64,000 nucleotides of DNA from Odiellus spinosus (Eukaryota; Arthropoda; Arachnida; Opiliones; Phalangiidae), in NCBI GenBank assembly GCA_963920705.1, contig OY987232.1, forward strand, positions 10,195,318-10,259,317. The letters are read 5' to 3'. Under the pieces are notes generated by a model, which was given only the letters and a program-made list of their open reading frames with translations, had not been told where the DNA came from and did not search any database. Below are positions 1 to 9,838 of the stretch, in pieces. Numbering within the stretch: the stretch's first letter is position 1; every line of letters begins with the position of its first letter. The position numbers and the translations under genes are program-made.

Positions 1-59
1 AGTATTATATGGTTCATTCCTCCAATCACTTCTGTTTACCTCCTTGTAATATTTTAGGT

Positions 60-292
60 TAGGTTAGGTTTGTGAATCACTCGGACTATACCGTACCTCT
101 TGTTATATCATAAGTAGGGTTCGGTTAGTTAATCACTCGAACTAGCCCGTCACTCTAGTTATATTATAAGTAAGGTTTTGTTAAGTCAGTTGATCATTCG
201 AACTAGCCGTCCCTCTTGCTATATTACAAGCAATTCTAGATTAGAATAGTTGATCTCTCGAACTAGCCCGTCCCTCTTGTTATGTTTCAGGT
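60..292. repeat. Tandem repeat, about 60-bp unit, four copies
   Basis: Four diverged copies follow one another, each with a core like TCGAACTAGCCCGTC followed by CTCTTGTTATATTA and AAGTA. They begin near 60, 118, 178 and 237. A short run of GGTTA units sits at the left edge of the first copy. No coding potential is seen. Confidence 0.75.
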
Positions 293-396
293 AAACTGAG
301 ATCGAAGGCACTTCAGAATTAAACTAGGTGGAAAGAAACTATTTGAAGTTTAACAAATGGCAATTGCGCGAAGTACTTTGGGCGAAATGGGAGTAA

Positions 397-1226
397 ACAT
401 AAGAGAAATAATTACCATAAGTAAGACTCGCCCATAGGCGCAATATAAACGGCATTTACCATCTACGCATATACCCCCGTGTGAGAGATTTAGGTACCAC
501 CGGAAAAAGGGGGAAAACCGCTCTAATGGGGCTGAGAAACTCGAGCGCCCCGATGCGGCGGCAGAGGCGCACGTAAGTACGGCGCGAAAAAAAACCCCGG
601 GGGCGGCGTGACGCCGCCGTGGCCGTGTTTTTTTCCTGCTTTCGGCGGCGATCCGCGCTCCGAGTTTTTCCCCGGGGACAGCGTAAGTTATGAGCTGCGG
701 CGTTTATAGCCGTGATCGGCGGCGGCGTCGAAAATATTGAAAAGGTAATCGGCGGGGTCGGAGTCTACGCTAGACCCAGCACACGAGAGTTGCGGAGATA
801 AATGACGTTAGAATGATCCAAAGCAAGTGTTAATTTAACTTAGTTAGTTTGCGAAATATCTGAAAAATGAACGTGTTATATAAAAGCCTTTGAATGAGAA
901 GGTCTACATAAACATCGTTCTGAAATACATAATAAACTATATGAAGCAGCCTCCACCATAAGACTGTAAATGAACTTTCTATACGATAGTGACATCTATA
1001 CTTCAGCGTTATTTGATACGTATTAAAATTACTTTTAATCATCACGTTAATTACTTGGAGATCCATAACGATTTTATTAAAACAATTTAATTATACTTAT
1101 AAGTAATGATTTGGTTTATAGCGATAATTTACGGTATATACAAATTCAACATTTTGAGTGTATGGTAAATGCCGTTTATATTGCGCCTATGGACGAGTCT
1201 TACTTATAGTAAATATTTTTCTTATG
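397..1226. mobile_element. TIR-flanked element with a GC-rich core
   Basis: About 67 bp at 397-463 reappear inverted at 1161-1226 with few mismatches; both ends share CATAAG at the outside and GGCATTTACCAT at the inside. Between them, 500-790 is very GC- and CpG-rich, unlike the surrounding AT-rich DNA, and contains short GC hairpins and two splice-donor-like GTAAGT sites (near 575 and 683). The rest of the interior is AT-rich with no credible protein. It looks like a non-autonomous DNA element carrying a CpG-island-like, possibly promoter-derived segment. A target duplication was not identified. Confidence 0.55.
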
Positions 1227-1708
1227 ACAATACCCAGACTTTGCCACTGATACGCCAGTTTACAGAAGTACGCCACCACTCCCGGCATAAATACAGGGTG
1301 TTTCTGAAAGGTCTGGAAAAAATGAAGGGGGTTTTTCGTGGGATCATACTGAGTGAAAAAGGTTTATGAACCTTTAGTCTCACGCGCTGCGTTGCGTAGT
1401 TATGAGCCCTTGAAAATAGTCCTCAAAAATACGAAAAACGACCGAAAGGTGTACGTAAGATTGTGCCTTGACCATTATTGTTTTCAATTTAATTGTGCAT
1501 AAGCTAATTATCGAGAGATAAGTGGAACAAGGTGTTTATTAACTAAGAAAAGCGTATCAACATGTTTAGGAGTGTGCAATCATTGACTTTGGTCAGAAGT
1601 ACTTGAACTCAAAGTGTGGTTTATTGCGTGTGTTTCGGGTGTTGAAAAGGGAATTTTACAAGAAACCATTATTAATTACCATAATTATCAATTGGTTAAT
1701 AATCGGAA

Positions 1709-2286
1709 TCAGAAGTATTTACAAAAATTGTTCGAAATGCATTCCGTCAGCGTTAATACACACTTGAGCCCGTCTAATGATTTTCTAACTCGTTCGAAGA
1801 TCCCTGGTGTGTTGCGTATGGTTTCGCAGGCATCAATAATCCTTTGACGTAGATCTTTCACGTCACGCACTTCACTCACATAAACTAAGTCCTTAAGGTG
1901 GCCCCAAAGAAAGAAATCACAAGGGTTTAGGTCCGGAGATCTGGCTGGCCACGCAACCGTTCCGCCACGACCAATCCACCTCAAAGGGAATGTTTCATTA
2001 AGGAAGTCCCTAAATAGGAGAGAAAAATAAGGTGGTGCACCGTCGTGCGCATACCAAATGTCTCGTCTCAAGGCCAATGGTACGTCTTCAAGAAGCTCGA
2101 ACAGATTGTCTTGAAGAAATCGGAGATATGCCTCACCATTAAGCCTTGGCTACAAAAAGAATGGTTACCAACAATTCCGCACCAGACGTTTAAGCTGAAT
2201 TGAGCTTGGTGAGCCCTAACACTTGTAGCGTGGGGGTTTTGTTGCGCCCACTGATGCCTGTTGTGGGTAATTCTCGCACAGATCAA
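1709..2286 (-). pseudogene. Mariner-like transposase fragment, left arm
   Basis: The minus strand encodes the second half of a DDE/D transposase of the type often annotated with DUF4817 in insects. Visible motifs are NRHQWAQQNP, WCGIVGN, AHDGAPPYFS (second catalytic Asp) and WPARSPDLNPCDFFLWG (third catalytic Asp), then the helical tail RQRIIDACETI. The reading frame shifts near 2070, between the WCGIVG part and the HDGAPP part. The N-terminal DNA-binding region and first catalytic Asp are missing because the nested element begins at about 2285. It cannot make a working enzyme. Confidence 0.85.
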
Positions 2287-2745
2287 CCAAAAAAATTGAA
2301 TTTTTGGACCCCACCCCTGTCGAAAACCCTCATATTTTGTTTCTAGGGTTTTTGGGCCATAGAAGACGATTCCGAAAGTTTTAAAGTGATCGGGCCAGCC
2401 GTTTTTGAGATACAGCTTTGATCATTTTAGAGAAAATGACCACCACCCCTAAAACACTTTTAATTTTATCTCAGCTTATATTTGTCGTAAACTAACGTGT
2501 AAGAGCTTATTTTAAAGACTTTTTAGGGCCAAAAAAGAATATTACGTTTAATTGTTAATCCGGATAATATTTAAAACATTATCAGTTTTCAAAATTTTTG
2601 ACCTTTGATTTTGGCCTTTCACTAAAATTATAAGTCAAAAATTTGGTCATTTTCGAAATCCTCGCCCTCTATTGCATACGAATCGCTCAAAATCCCATTG
2701 CAGTATGTTTAGTTCCCGAGATATCGATTTTTGAAATTAAGCCCG

Positions 2746-2782
2746 CATTAAAAAAAAAAAAAAATAATAATAATAATAATAT
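2746..2782. repeat. Poly(A) and (AAT)n microsatellite
   Basis: A run of A followed by repeated AAT inside the 5' region of the nested transposon. Confidence 0.85.
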
Positions 2783-2869
2783 TTTCAGCACTCTTTGTCT
2801 GAATTGTGGTCGTCTGCTAATTGAAGTTAGGTAGCCCGAGCAAAGACTCATTTTAAAAATGGATCGTAA

Positions 2870-5602
2870 TTGCTCTTTTGGACGGCAAATAGTGCCTGTC
2901 ATTTAAATAATTTAACTCAGAAAGTGGGTATAATCACTAAACTATCTGAAGACGATAAAGTAACGTTAAGCTGCATAACATCTATACCAATAAGCAAAAT
3001 TAGAAACATATGCCACCACCACAACGAAGAACATATGAAAAGGCATTCTCAACGGCAAATCAAGTGTGTGAATCCTTTCAACATTCATGACTTATCTGAA
3101 CGACGAAAATCGCTAAGATTAATCTCCTTGGACTTGTACAAACGGTTGAACGATTTGGGTATTGAAGTTGTCGTAGGAGATAAGCTATGTGTCGAGTGTC
3201 AAATGGTGGTTCAAAGAAAAGTTAAGAGCGTTGCTTCAGTGCCATCTGAAAATGAGACTCAATCATCAATGGACATATTAGAAACCTCTGACACTTTTTC
3301 TGAGACTTAAACTCAGAAAAGCGAAGGTTTCAGTCAACATTCTTCGGAGTCTGAAAGCCAAGGTAACAAAGAAATAGCCTTGCTTGCTGTCAATGAAGCA
3401 TTTCGACATCTGCATGAATCGCCAATTAAAACAAGAGTTTAATTTTTAAACTATCTACTTGGCAGCGTTAAAAACCCAGTTTCTATAGTACAGAACAGTG
3501 GTTTAAGGCTGCATCAGGAAAATGTTCTCTAAATGTAATATATTTTTATAAACAGAAGGGCTCTCGGAATATCATAAGGTTAACCTGGCTAAGAAGAAAC
3601 TAAATTCTGGAAAAGAATCCCTTAAACGAAAACTTGAACAATCTCTAAATGTAGATCTGGAAGATGATGATCTAAATGATGATGTTAGGTCACTTGTGAA
3701 AGAACACAAACTGTACGAGAATATTTTAGGCGAACTAATAAATAAGTTTAACAATCCCAACACATCTTACGGTGAAAAACTTCAAATTCTGACGCTATCA
3801 CCATTTGGTATCCACCGTACGATTAAAGAATTTGGAGCAACTCAATATATGGTCAAACGCAGCAGACAGCTTAAAGCTGAAAAGGGAATTCTTTCTCTAC
3901 CAGAAAAACTTTCAAAAGGACGAGTACTTTCCGAAGAAGTTAAAACTAAAATCACAGATATTATGAAAATGATGATAACAGTCGCATGACTCCGGGTCAG
4001 AAAGAGTTTGTATCGGTTAGAAATCCTAGTACAGGTGAAAAAGAACATCGTCAAAAAAGACTTCTTCTAAACTTGAAAGAATTATATCAGAAATTCAAAG
4101 AAAGCGGTAATGCCTCAATTGGATTTTCAACATTTTGTTCACTTCGACCACCATGGTGCATATTAGCGGGTCCCAAAGGTACGCATTCGGTATGTGTATG
4201 TACCTATCACCAAAATGTTAAATTGATGATAGCTGCTTTCCCTTCATCTTGCCTCATGAAAACCGATTCAGATTTTAGGACACTAACAGTTTGCGATATT
4301 AATAACAGAAACTACATGATGAGAGTCTGTAAAGATTGTCCTGGAAAACAAGGAATACTTGAAAATGAATATTTGAAGGAGTTACTCGAAGACTATGACG
4401 ATATTAAATTCATGCAATGGGTGGCCACTGATAGCACAAAACTAGTCACGGTGAATGAAAGTTGTGATGATTTTCTTAACAACATGGCTACCAAATTTCT
4501 TGAATTAACTAGACATCACTATACCGCAAAATCGCAAGCTCAATACTTAAAGACACTGAAAGACACTCTTTTACTTGGGGATGTAATAGTACTTGGTGAT
4601 TTTGCAGAAAATTATTCTTTCGTTATTCAAGATGAAGTTCAGAGCTTCCACTGGGACAATATACAGGCTACAGTGCACCCATTCGTCATCTATTATACTT
4701 TAGTTGAAAATGGAAAACTTGAGCACCAGAGTTTCTGCATAATTAGCGACACCAGAGTACATTCAACCGCTACTGTCTACACCTTTGTCTCAAAATTGGT
4801 ACCAGAAATAAAATATCACTCTCCTGAAGTAAAGAAGCTAATATATTTTACGGATGGTTGTGCAGGGCAGTACAAAAACAAGTACAATTTCTCAAATCTT
4901 TGCCACCACAAAATAGACTTTGGTTTGGAGGCAGAGTGGCATTTTTTCGCCACTTCACATGGGAAAGGCCCTTGTGATGGAATAGGGGGAACTGTAAAAA
5001 GAAAAACCGCGAAAACAAGTCTTCAAAGGCCCGTATCTGGGCAAATATTAACTCCCATGGACATGTACAACTTCTGTTTGACAGCATTTGAAAACATAGA
5101 ATTTATTTACGTTGCAAACGAAGAAGTGTCCGAAAACTCCGAGCTTTTGAAAGAAAGATTTTCTAAAGCCATTACTATAAAAGGTACGCAACGTTTTCAT
5201 AAGTTTGTCCCTAAAACCGTCAACGAAGTTGTGGTTGCACCTTTGTCTGTGGATCACAACCTAAAAACGGTCAAAGTATCTAGTTTGGATCCCGAAAAAA
5301 ACAGTTTAGAAGAGTCAGAAAAACGCAGTGTAGGGGATTTTGTTTCATGTATTTACAAAAACCGTTTATACATCGGTATTATTGAAGATGAATCGAATGA
5401 GTTTGCAGACTTTTTTATAAAGTTTATGCGTCCGTCTGGGTTGTCGGACTATTACCATTGGCCTCGAAAAATAGATAACTGTTGGATACCTATGGAAAAT
5501 GTGCTATTTAAGATCGTTACTCCAACAACCCTATCAAATGGCAAAGGTTATCAGATAAAAGCCGATGACAAATTAAGAATAATGCATGCTTTGCCGAAGT
5601 AA
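2870..5602 (+). pseudogene. Broken DDE-like transposase, unassigned family
   Basis: A long open stretch at 3986-5602 (538 residues) belongs to a multicopy protein type that I have seen annotated as uncharacterised in insects and cnidarians. Marks are FCSLRPPWCILAG, HSVCVCTYHQNVKL, GDFAENY, YFTDGCAGQYKNKYNF and ATSHGKGPCDGIGGTVKR. The Asp residues in GDFAEN, TDGCAGQ and CDGIGG (about residues 202, 288 and 329 of this stretch) are candidate catalytic acids. Upstream parts of the same protein lie in other frames: a Cys/His-containing N-terminal piece (2870-3310, then past a stop to about 3442) and a helical Lys/Glu-rich piece (about 3560-3975). A one-base frameshift near 3965 separates the last two, so the gene is inactive as read. 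Assignment as a transposase rests on position between TIRs and on the acids. Confidence 0.7.
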
Positions 5603-5819
5603 ATTACTAAGCCAATCAACATTACTATGCCAGAAATACTAAATAAAACTTTTTTTGAAAAATAATAATTGGTCTCTAAAATGACCAATGCTGTATCTCA
5701 AAAACGGCTTGACCGATCGCTATAAAACTTTCGGCCCAAAAAACCCTAGAAACAAAATATGAGGGTTTTCGACAGGGGTGGGGTTCATAGCGTTGGTTGA
5801 ACTGTCCAAGAATGCCCCT

Positions 5820-6000
5820 TGTGCATGTTCAATATGCCATCACGGGAAAAATTGGCCTCATCCGTAACTAAAAGGTTTTGGGGTAAGTTGATGTCTTGTC
5901 AGTGGTTTATCGCTCAACATCAAGACATCAACTTACCCCAAAACCTTTTAGTTACGGATAAGGCCAATTTTTTCCGTGATGGCATATTGAACATGCACAA
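5820..6000. repeat. Near-perfect palindrome in right mariner arm
   Basis: About 78 bp (5820-5897) are repeated inverted at 5922-6000 around a 24-bp loop. The right half is transposase coding sequence, so the left half is an inverted duplicate of it. RNA or single-stranded DNA here would fold into a long hairpin. Confidence 0.85.
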
Positions 6001-6534
6001 CAGGCATCAGTGGGCGCAACAAAACCCCCCGCTACAAGTGTTAGGGCTCACCAAGTTCAATTCAGCTTAAACGTCTGCTGCGGAATTTTTGGTGACCATT
6101 TAATTGGACCATTCTTTTTGTAGCCAAGGCTTAATGGTGAGGCATATCTCCTTTTTCTTCAATACAATCTTTTCGAGCTTCTTGAAGACGTACCATTGGC
6201 CTGGATACGAGACATGTGGTTTATGCACGACGGTGCACCACCTCATTTTTCTCTCCTAGTTAGGGCCTTCCTTTATGAAACATTCGCTTTGAGGTGGATT
6301 GGTCGTGGCGGATCGGTTGCGTGGCCAGCCAGATCTCCGGACCTAAACACTTGTGATTTCTTTCTTTGGGGCCACCTTAAGGACTTAGTTTATGTTAGTG
6401 AAGCGCGTAACGTGAAAGATCTACGTCAAAGGATTATTGATGCCTGCGAAACCATACGCAACACACCAGGGATCTTCAAACGAGTTAGACAATCATTTAT
6501 TAGACGGGCTCAACTGTGTATCAACGTTTTTTAG
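5920..6534 (+). pseudogene. Mariner-like transposase fragment, right arm
   Basis: Same transposase as in the left arm, in opposite orientation. The first part (about 5920-6070) has LVTDKANFFRDG, where the first catalytic Asp is expected in TDEA-type motifs, then NRHQWAQQNP. The second part (6196-6534), in a different frame, has FMHDGAPPHFS and WPARSPDLNTCDFFLWG. A frameshift lies between them near 6070-6190 and the N-terminal DNA-binding domain is absent. The other arm keeps only the last two catalytic motifs. Confidence 0.85.
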
Positions 6535-6787
6535 TTAATAAACACCTTGTTTCACTTATCTCTCGATAATTAGCTTATGCACAATTAAATTGAAAAACAA
6601 TAATGTTCAAAGGCACAACCTTACCTACACCTTTCGGTTGTTTTTCGTATTTTTGAGGACTATTTTCAAGGGCTCATAACTACGCAACGCAGCGCGTGAG
6701 ACTAAAGGTTCATAAACCTTTTTCACTGAGTCTGACCCCACGAAAAACCCCCTTCATTTTTTCCAGACCTTTCAGAAACACCCTGTA

Positions 6788-7027
6788 TAACTTTTACATT
6801 TTGTTATTATTCTTATCTAAGGCGTAGGAGGCAAGCAGAGGAATCTTGATCTAAGAGCAGGGACGGAAGTAAGCGTAGTCCGATAAAATTTCTAACTCTG
6901 TATGGAATTATAAGCTAAGTTCAGCGACCCATACTGAAGTGTATGATATGAGTTTCTGTACCCACTCATTGGATAAACTTTACGCCAAAGAGCCTGTTTG
7001 AGAGGAGTGCTAATAATATGTGATATT
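6788..7027. other. Spacer, nothing recognised
   Basis: No repeat, protein motif or RNA gene was recognised between the mariner element and the minisatellite field. Confidence 0.5.
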
Positions 7028-7254
7028 TTACGAAAGGACTTGTAATGAGATGTTCGCGGTTATTTATTCGCGATAGACAATTTAGGAGTAAAGGACTAAT
7101 TATGCACTTTCAGTTGATTGTTTAGTTTTAAATACCGGTAATAGTTTAGATATATATATTGGTTTAGATATAGGAAACGGTTTAGATACAGGTAATTGTT
7201 TACATATAGGCAACGGTTTACATATAGTTAATGGTCTAGATATTGTTTTTGGCT
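7028..7254. repeat. Duplicated block with 18-bp minisatellite, copy 1 left part
   Basis: Starts CTTGTAATGAGATGTTCGCGG and continues into degenerate units like GGTTTAGATATAGGAAAC. The same block starts again at 15202 right after the BEL/Pao element. This copy is interrupted at 7255 by the 1.7-kb repeat and resumes at 8964. Confidence 0.8.
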
Positions 7255-8963
7255 TGCCTGCTTTTGATATGACTTTTTGCGAAAATGTTTTTCGGATTTA
7301 TAGTGGAGAAAACTAAAGCCCATTTTTTTTATTCAAATATAGACTGTTTGTTTTTTAAACACAAGAAACCTACTATACTTCAAAGAGAGTTTTCATTACC
7401 ATCGTTTTTCTTATGATTTCTAACATCCGCCTCAGCTATAAATTTTATACACCAATTCCGCTTGAACTGGTTATATTTACTCCGAGTATAATCGATCTAT
7501 TAACTAGAGTATAATAGTAAAACTCTACTTAGCTTATTCAAACCATATTGAGTTTGCTGCAAGCGTAAGCTCACACTACATGTGCTTGAGTTTAGACGCG
7601 TGCTGAAATCTGAAGCTGGTATTAAACCCATAAAAGTCTCTAAATTCTTAGAACACTTCTTAAATATCTTGAACATTGTTTTATATTGATTTAAACATTC
7701 AGCTATTTCATTAATAGACGATAACATAAATTCTGACTACGTCTCAACCTTGAAAAAATGTACCATCTTCCGCATAAACTGGTTCTATTTAACGGCTCTT
7801 CTTGTTAGTTTCAAGACTGGAAAATGTATAGAAAATCCTATACTTTGTACCAGCCTGGAAAAAAGGGACCATCTTCAATACAAACGGGTGCTTTTCAACT
7901 ACTCTTTTATTCGTTTGCAAGATTATTTTATAATACGGCCTATTAGATTAAGTTTAACCATTTTAATTTTTTAGATAATATATAAATTAATATTGCGTTT
8001 CATTTCCCTAAACGATATCACATCATGAGGCTCATTTGCATTGACTCCAAAAATGTAGTATATAAACCGTTCGAAGTGCTTTATTAGTTGAGCGATGGGA
8101 GGAAAACCCCCTCCCTCCAATGTCTTGTTGATTCTTGATCTCTAGGCGCTTGGTAGGTAAAGCTAATTCACCCAGGTGGGGCGATGTTTGGAGAGTGGAA
8201 GGTTGATGTGGACCATATTAGTGAGGGGCGCCTCGCTAATAAGGCCCGCTGAGACGTCCCATTGCTTATAATGAGCATCGAGGTTCCACCGTAATGTGTA
8301 TGGTGGAAGGCGATAATATGCAATGGGAGAAGTCCTGCTGTATATAATTGCACGCCCCTCTTAAAGGAGGTAATTCTCGTTAAACGGATTTGAATGATAA
8401 GATGGCATGATTACGTCTCTAGACTTTTGGCTCCACGAGCTAGGTCACGTAATATCCGGTTACACCGGAAGTAGTGTACGCCGGAAGAGACACACATACA
8501 CAACCCCTGTAAAACCTCCCCCTGAACTACAGTTCAGTTGGGGAGGTAAAAATACGTTAACCCTGTTTCGGGTTAAGAAAAAAACGAATTATCCAAAAAC
8601 CTCGTTTGTTAACGAGAAGGGGCATGCTATTTCTCTCCTTATTACTTCTATCAAGGGCCAAATATAGTTTTTAATACAACTAACAATGGACAAATATAAG
8701 TTTTACTACAACTAACAATTAATTGTAAGTTATTTCCAAATATATTATTTGTCCATGGCAAGTTGGGTTAAAAATAATATCTGTCCATTGTTAATTGTAC
8801 TAAAAACTATATTTGGCCCTTGATAGGAGTAATAAGGAGAGAAATAACATGCCCCTTCTCGTTATAAAACGAGTTTTTGTTAATAATATTTGACCCTTAA
8901 TATTGTCAGTCATCAAGGGAAAAGTACGTGTATGTATAGAAGTTTGTGAATAAGTTGCTAAAT
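7255..8963 (+). repeat. 1.7-kb unknown repeat, left copy
   Basis: The 1709-bp segment is found again, nearly identical and inverted, at 16330-18038. In this copy it clearly interrupts a minisatellite: the uninterrupted version is present at about 15415-15500, where a few bases (TAGTTATA) lie at the insertion point instead. No terminal inverted repeats, target duplication or convincing protein were seen. Internal features are a hairpin around 8514-8548 (CTCCCCCTGAAC with its complement) and a foldback at 8598-8885. It may be a non-autonomous mobile element of unknown class. Confidence 0.7.
8598..8885. repeat. Foldback/MITE inside the 1.7-kb repeat
   Basis: About 105 bp at 8598-8703 (CTCGTT, GAGAAGGGGCATG, TATCAAGGGCCAAATATAG) return inverted at about 8780-8885. 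The centre has TGGACAAATATAAG / CTGTCCATTG motifs resembling the larger foldback at 29114-29800. The mirrored copy is at about 16408-16695. Confidence 0.8.
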
Positions 8964-9181
8964 GGTAATGGTTTATATATAGGTAATGGTTTAGAGATAG
9001 AGGTAATGGTTTATTTTTAGCCGACGTTTTCTTTTAAGTGATTGTTTAAGTATAGATAATGGTTTACATTTAGGTTATGGTATATTTTAGGTTATTGTTT
9101 AAATATAGTTAATGGTTTATATTTGGTTCATTTTTAGGTTGAGGTACGTGCTTTATAATTGGTTCATTTTTAGGTTTAGGA
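8964..9181. repeat. Degenerate 18-bp minisatellite, copy 1 right part
   Basis: Repeats such as GGTAATGGTTTATATATA and GGTTCATTTTTAGGTTGAGG continue the block begun at 7028, up to the target duplication of the BEL/Pao element. Confidence 0.75.
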
Positions 9182-9186
9182 CTTGT

Positions 9187-9788
9187 TGTAATATTTTGGG
9201 AGAGCGTTTTAAAGTTTTCTAGCTCCGGCCAATCTACTCTCGGACTGAAACAAGAGTTATGGCCCTAATTATTTATTTAAACTGATTAATTTTAACTATA
9301 ATGGTTCATTTGGAACCTTGCACTTATGGTGCGTTCAAATTATCTATATTTTAATTGAAAAGTCGAAGTTTTTAGAATACGACTAAATTTTACTTTATTT
9401 TTGACCATTTGGGTCTTTCCGTCCTCGTTTGCTGACGAGCAAGTTAAAAGTGTGCAGTTCCAAAAAAAATATTCGCTCTTTCTTGAGGGAACGAAGCTTG
9501 GAATTCCTATTGTGTGGATTCGGGTGAAAATAGAAAGGAAAATTTCCCAATTCCATTTTAACACCTGCATGAGTGACGTAGGGAATTCCAAGCTTTTGAC
9601 AAAATTATTTACAATAGAAAAAAAAAAATTATAAAATATTTACAGAACAAGTTTTAAAAACAGGAAATTTTATACCACGATGACATTTAGTCGTGGATTT
9701 TGGGTTTTTCTTTTTAGGTTTTACTTAAAAATAACAATTATTAAATCTATAAATTATTTATGCTAGTAAACTATTACTATTTTCAACA
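9187..9788 (-). repeat. BEL/Pao 3' LTR
   Basis: Matches 14600-15201 base for base except one substitution that I noticed. In element orientation it starts TGTTGAAAATAG. Confidence 0.95.
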
Positions 9789-9800
9789 CTCCCCCGGTAA
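9789..9800 (-). other. Polypurine tract of BEL/Pao element
   Basis: Minus strand reads ACCGGGGGAG directly before the 3' LTR, the expected plus-strand primer site. It is followed upstream by a small hairpin, GGTAATACT with AGTATTACC. Confidence 0.8.
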
Positions 9801-9838
9801 TACTGAAAGTATTACCAGGTTTGTTTAAGTGCGCTAGT

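Larger units (their letters stand above)
2306..5785. mobile_element. Nested DNA transposon with ~115-bp TIRs
   Basis: The sequence at 2306-2420 (starting GGACCCCACCCCTGTCG) is repeated inverted at 5671-5785. Weaker inverted similarity (GGTTGA.CTG) extends outward to about 2281 and 5802, so the true ends are uncertain by about 20 bp. The 3.5-kb element carries one broken transposase-like gene on the plus strand. It sits between the two mariner arms. I could not assign the superfamily or define a target duplication. Confidence 0.75.
1294..6785. mobile_element. Tc1/mariner-type composite with 1-kb inverted arms
   Basis: Both ends read CAGGGTGTTTCTGAAAGG and are flanked by TA (1292-1293 and 6786-6787), the duplication expected for Tc1/mariner. 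The arms (about 1294-2282 and 5800-6785) are inverted copies, roughly 95% alike where compared, each containing part of the same transposase. The left arm has about 200 extra bases near 1549-1755. A different TIR element fills the centre. This could be a foldback derivative of a mariner element, or two abutting copies kept together by a later insertion. Confidence 0.8.

Noticed and set aside
53..72. TTAGG-type telomere repeat
   Set aside because: Only three short GGTTA units are present, within a 60-bp minisatellite.
8100..8360. Structured RNA or SINE in the GC-richer part of the 1.7-kb repeat
   Set aside because: No tRNA-like A/B boxes or known RNA core could be recognised; open frames on either strand are also unsupported.
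9340..9634. Small frames within the BEL/Pao LTR on both strands
   Set aside because: They recur in both LTRs only because the LTRs are identical, and show no protein features.
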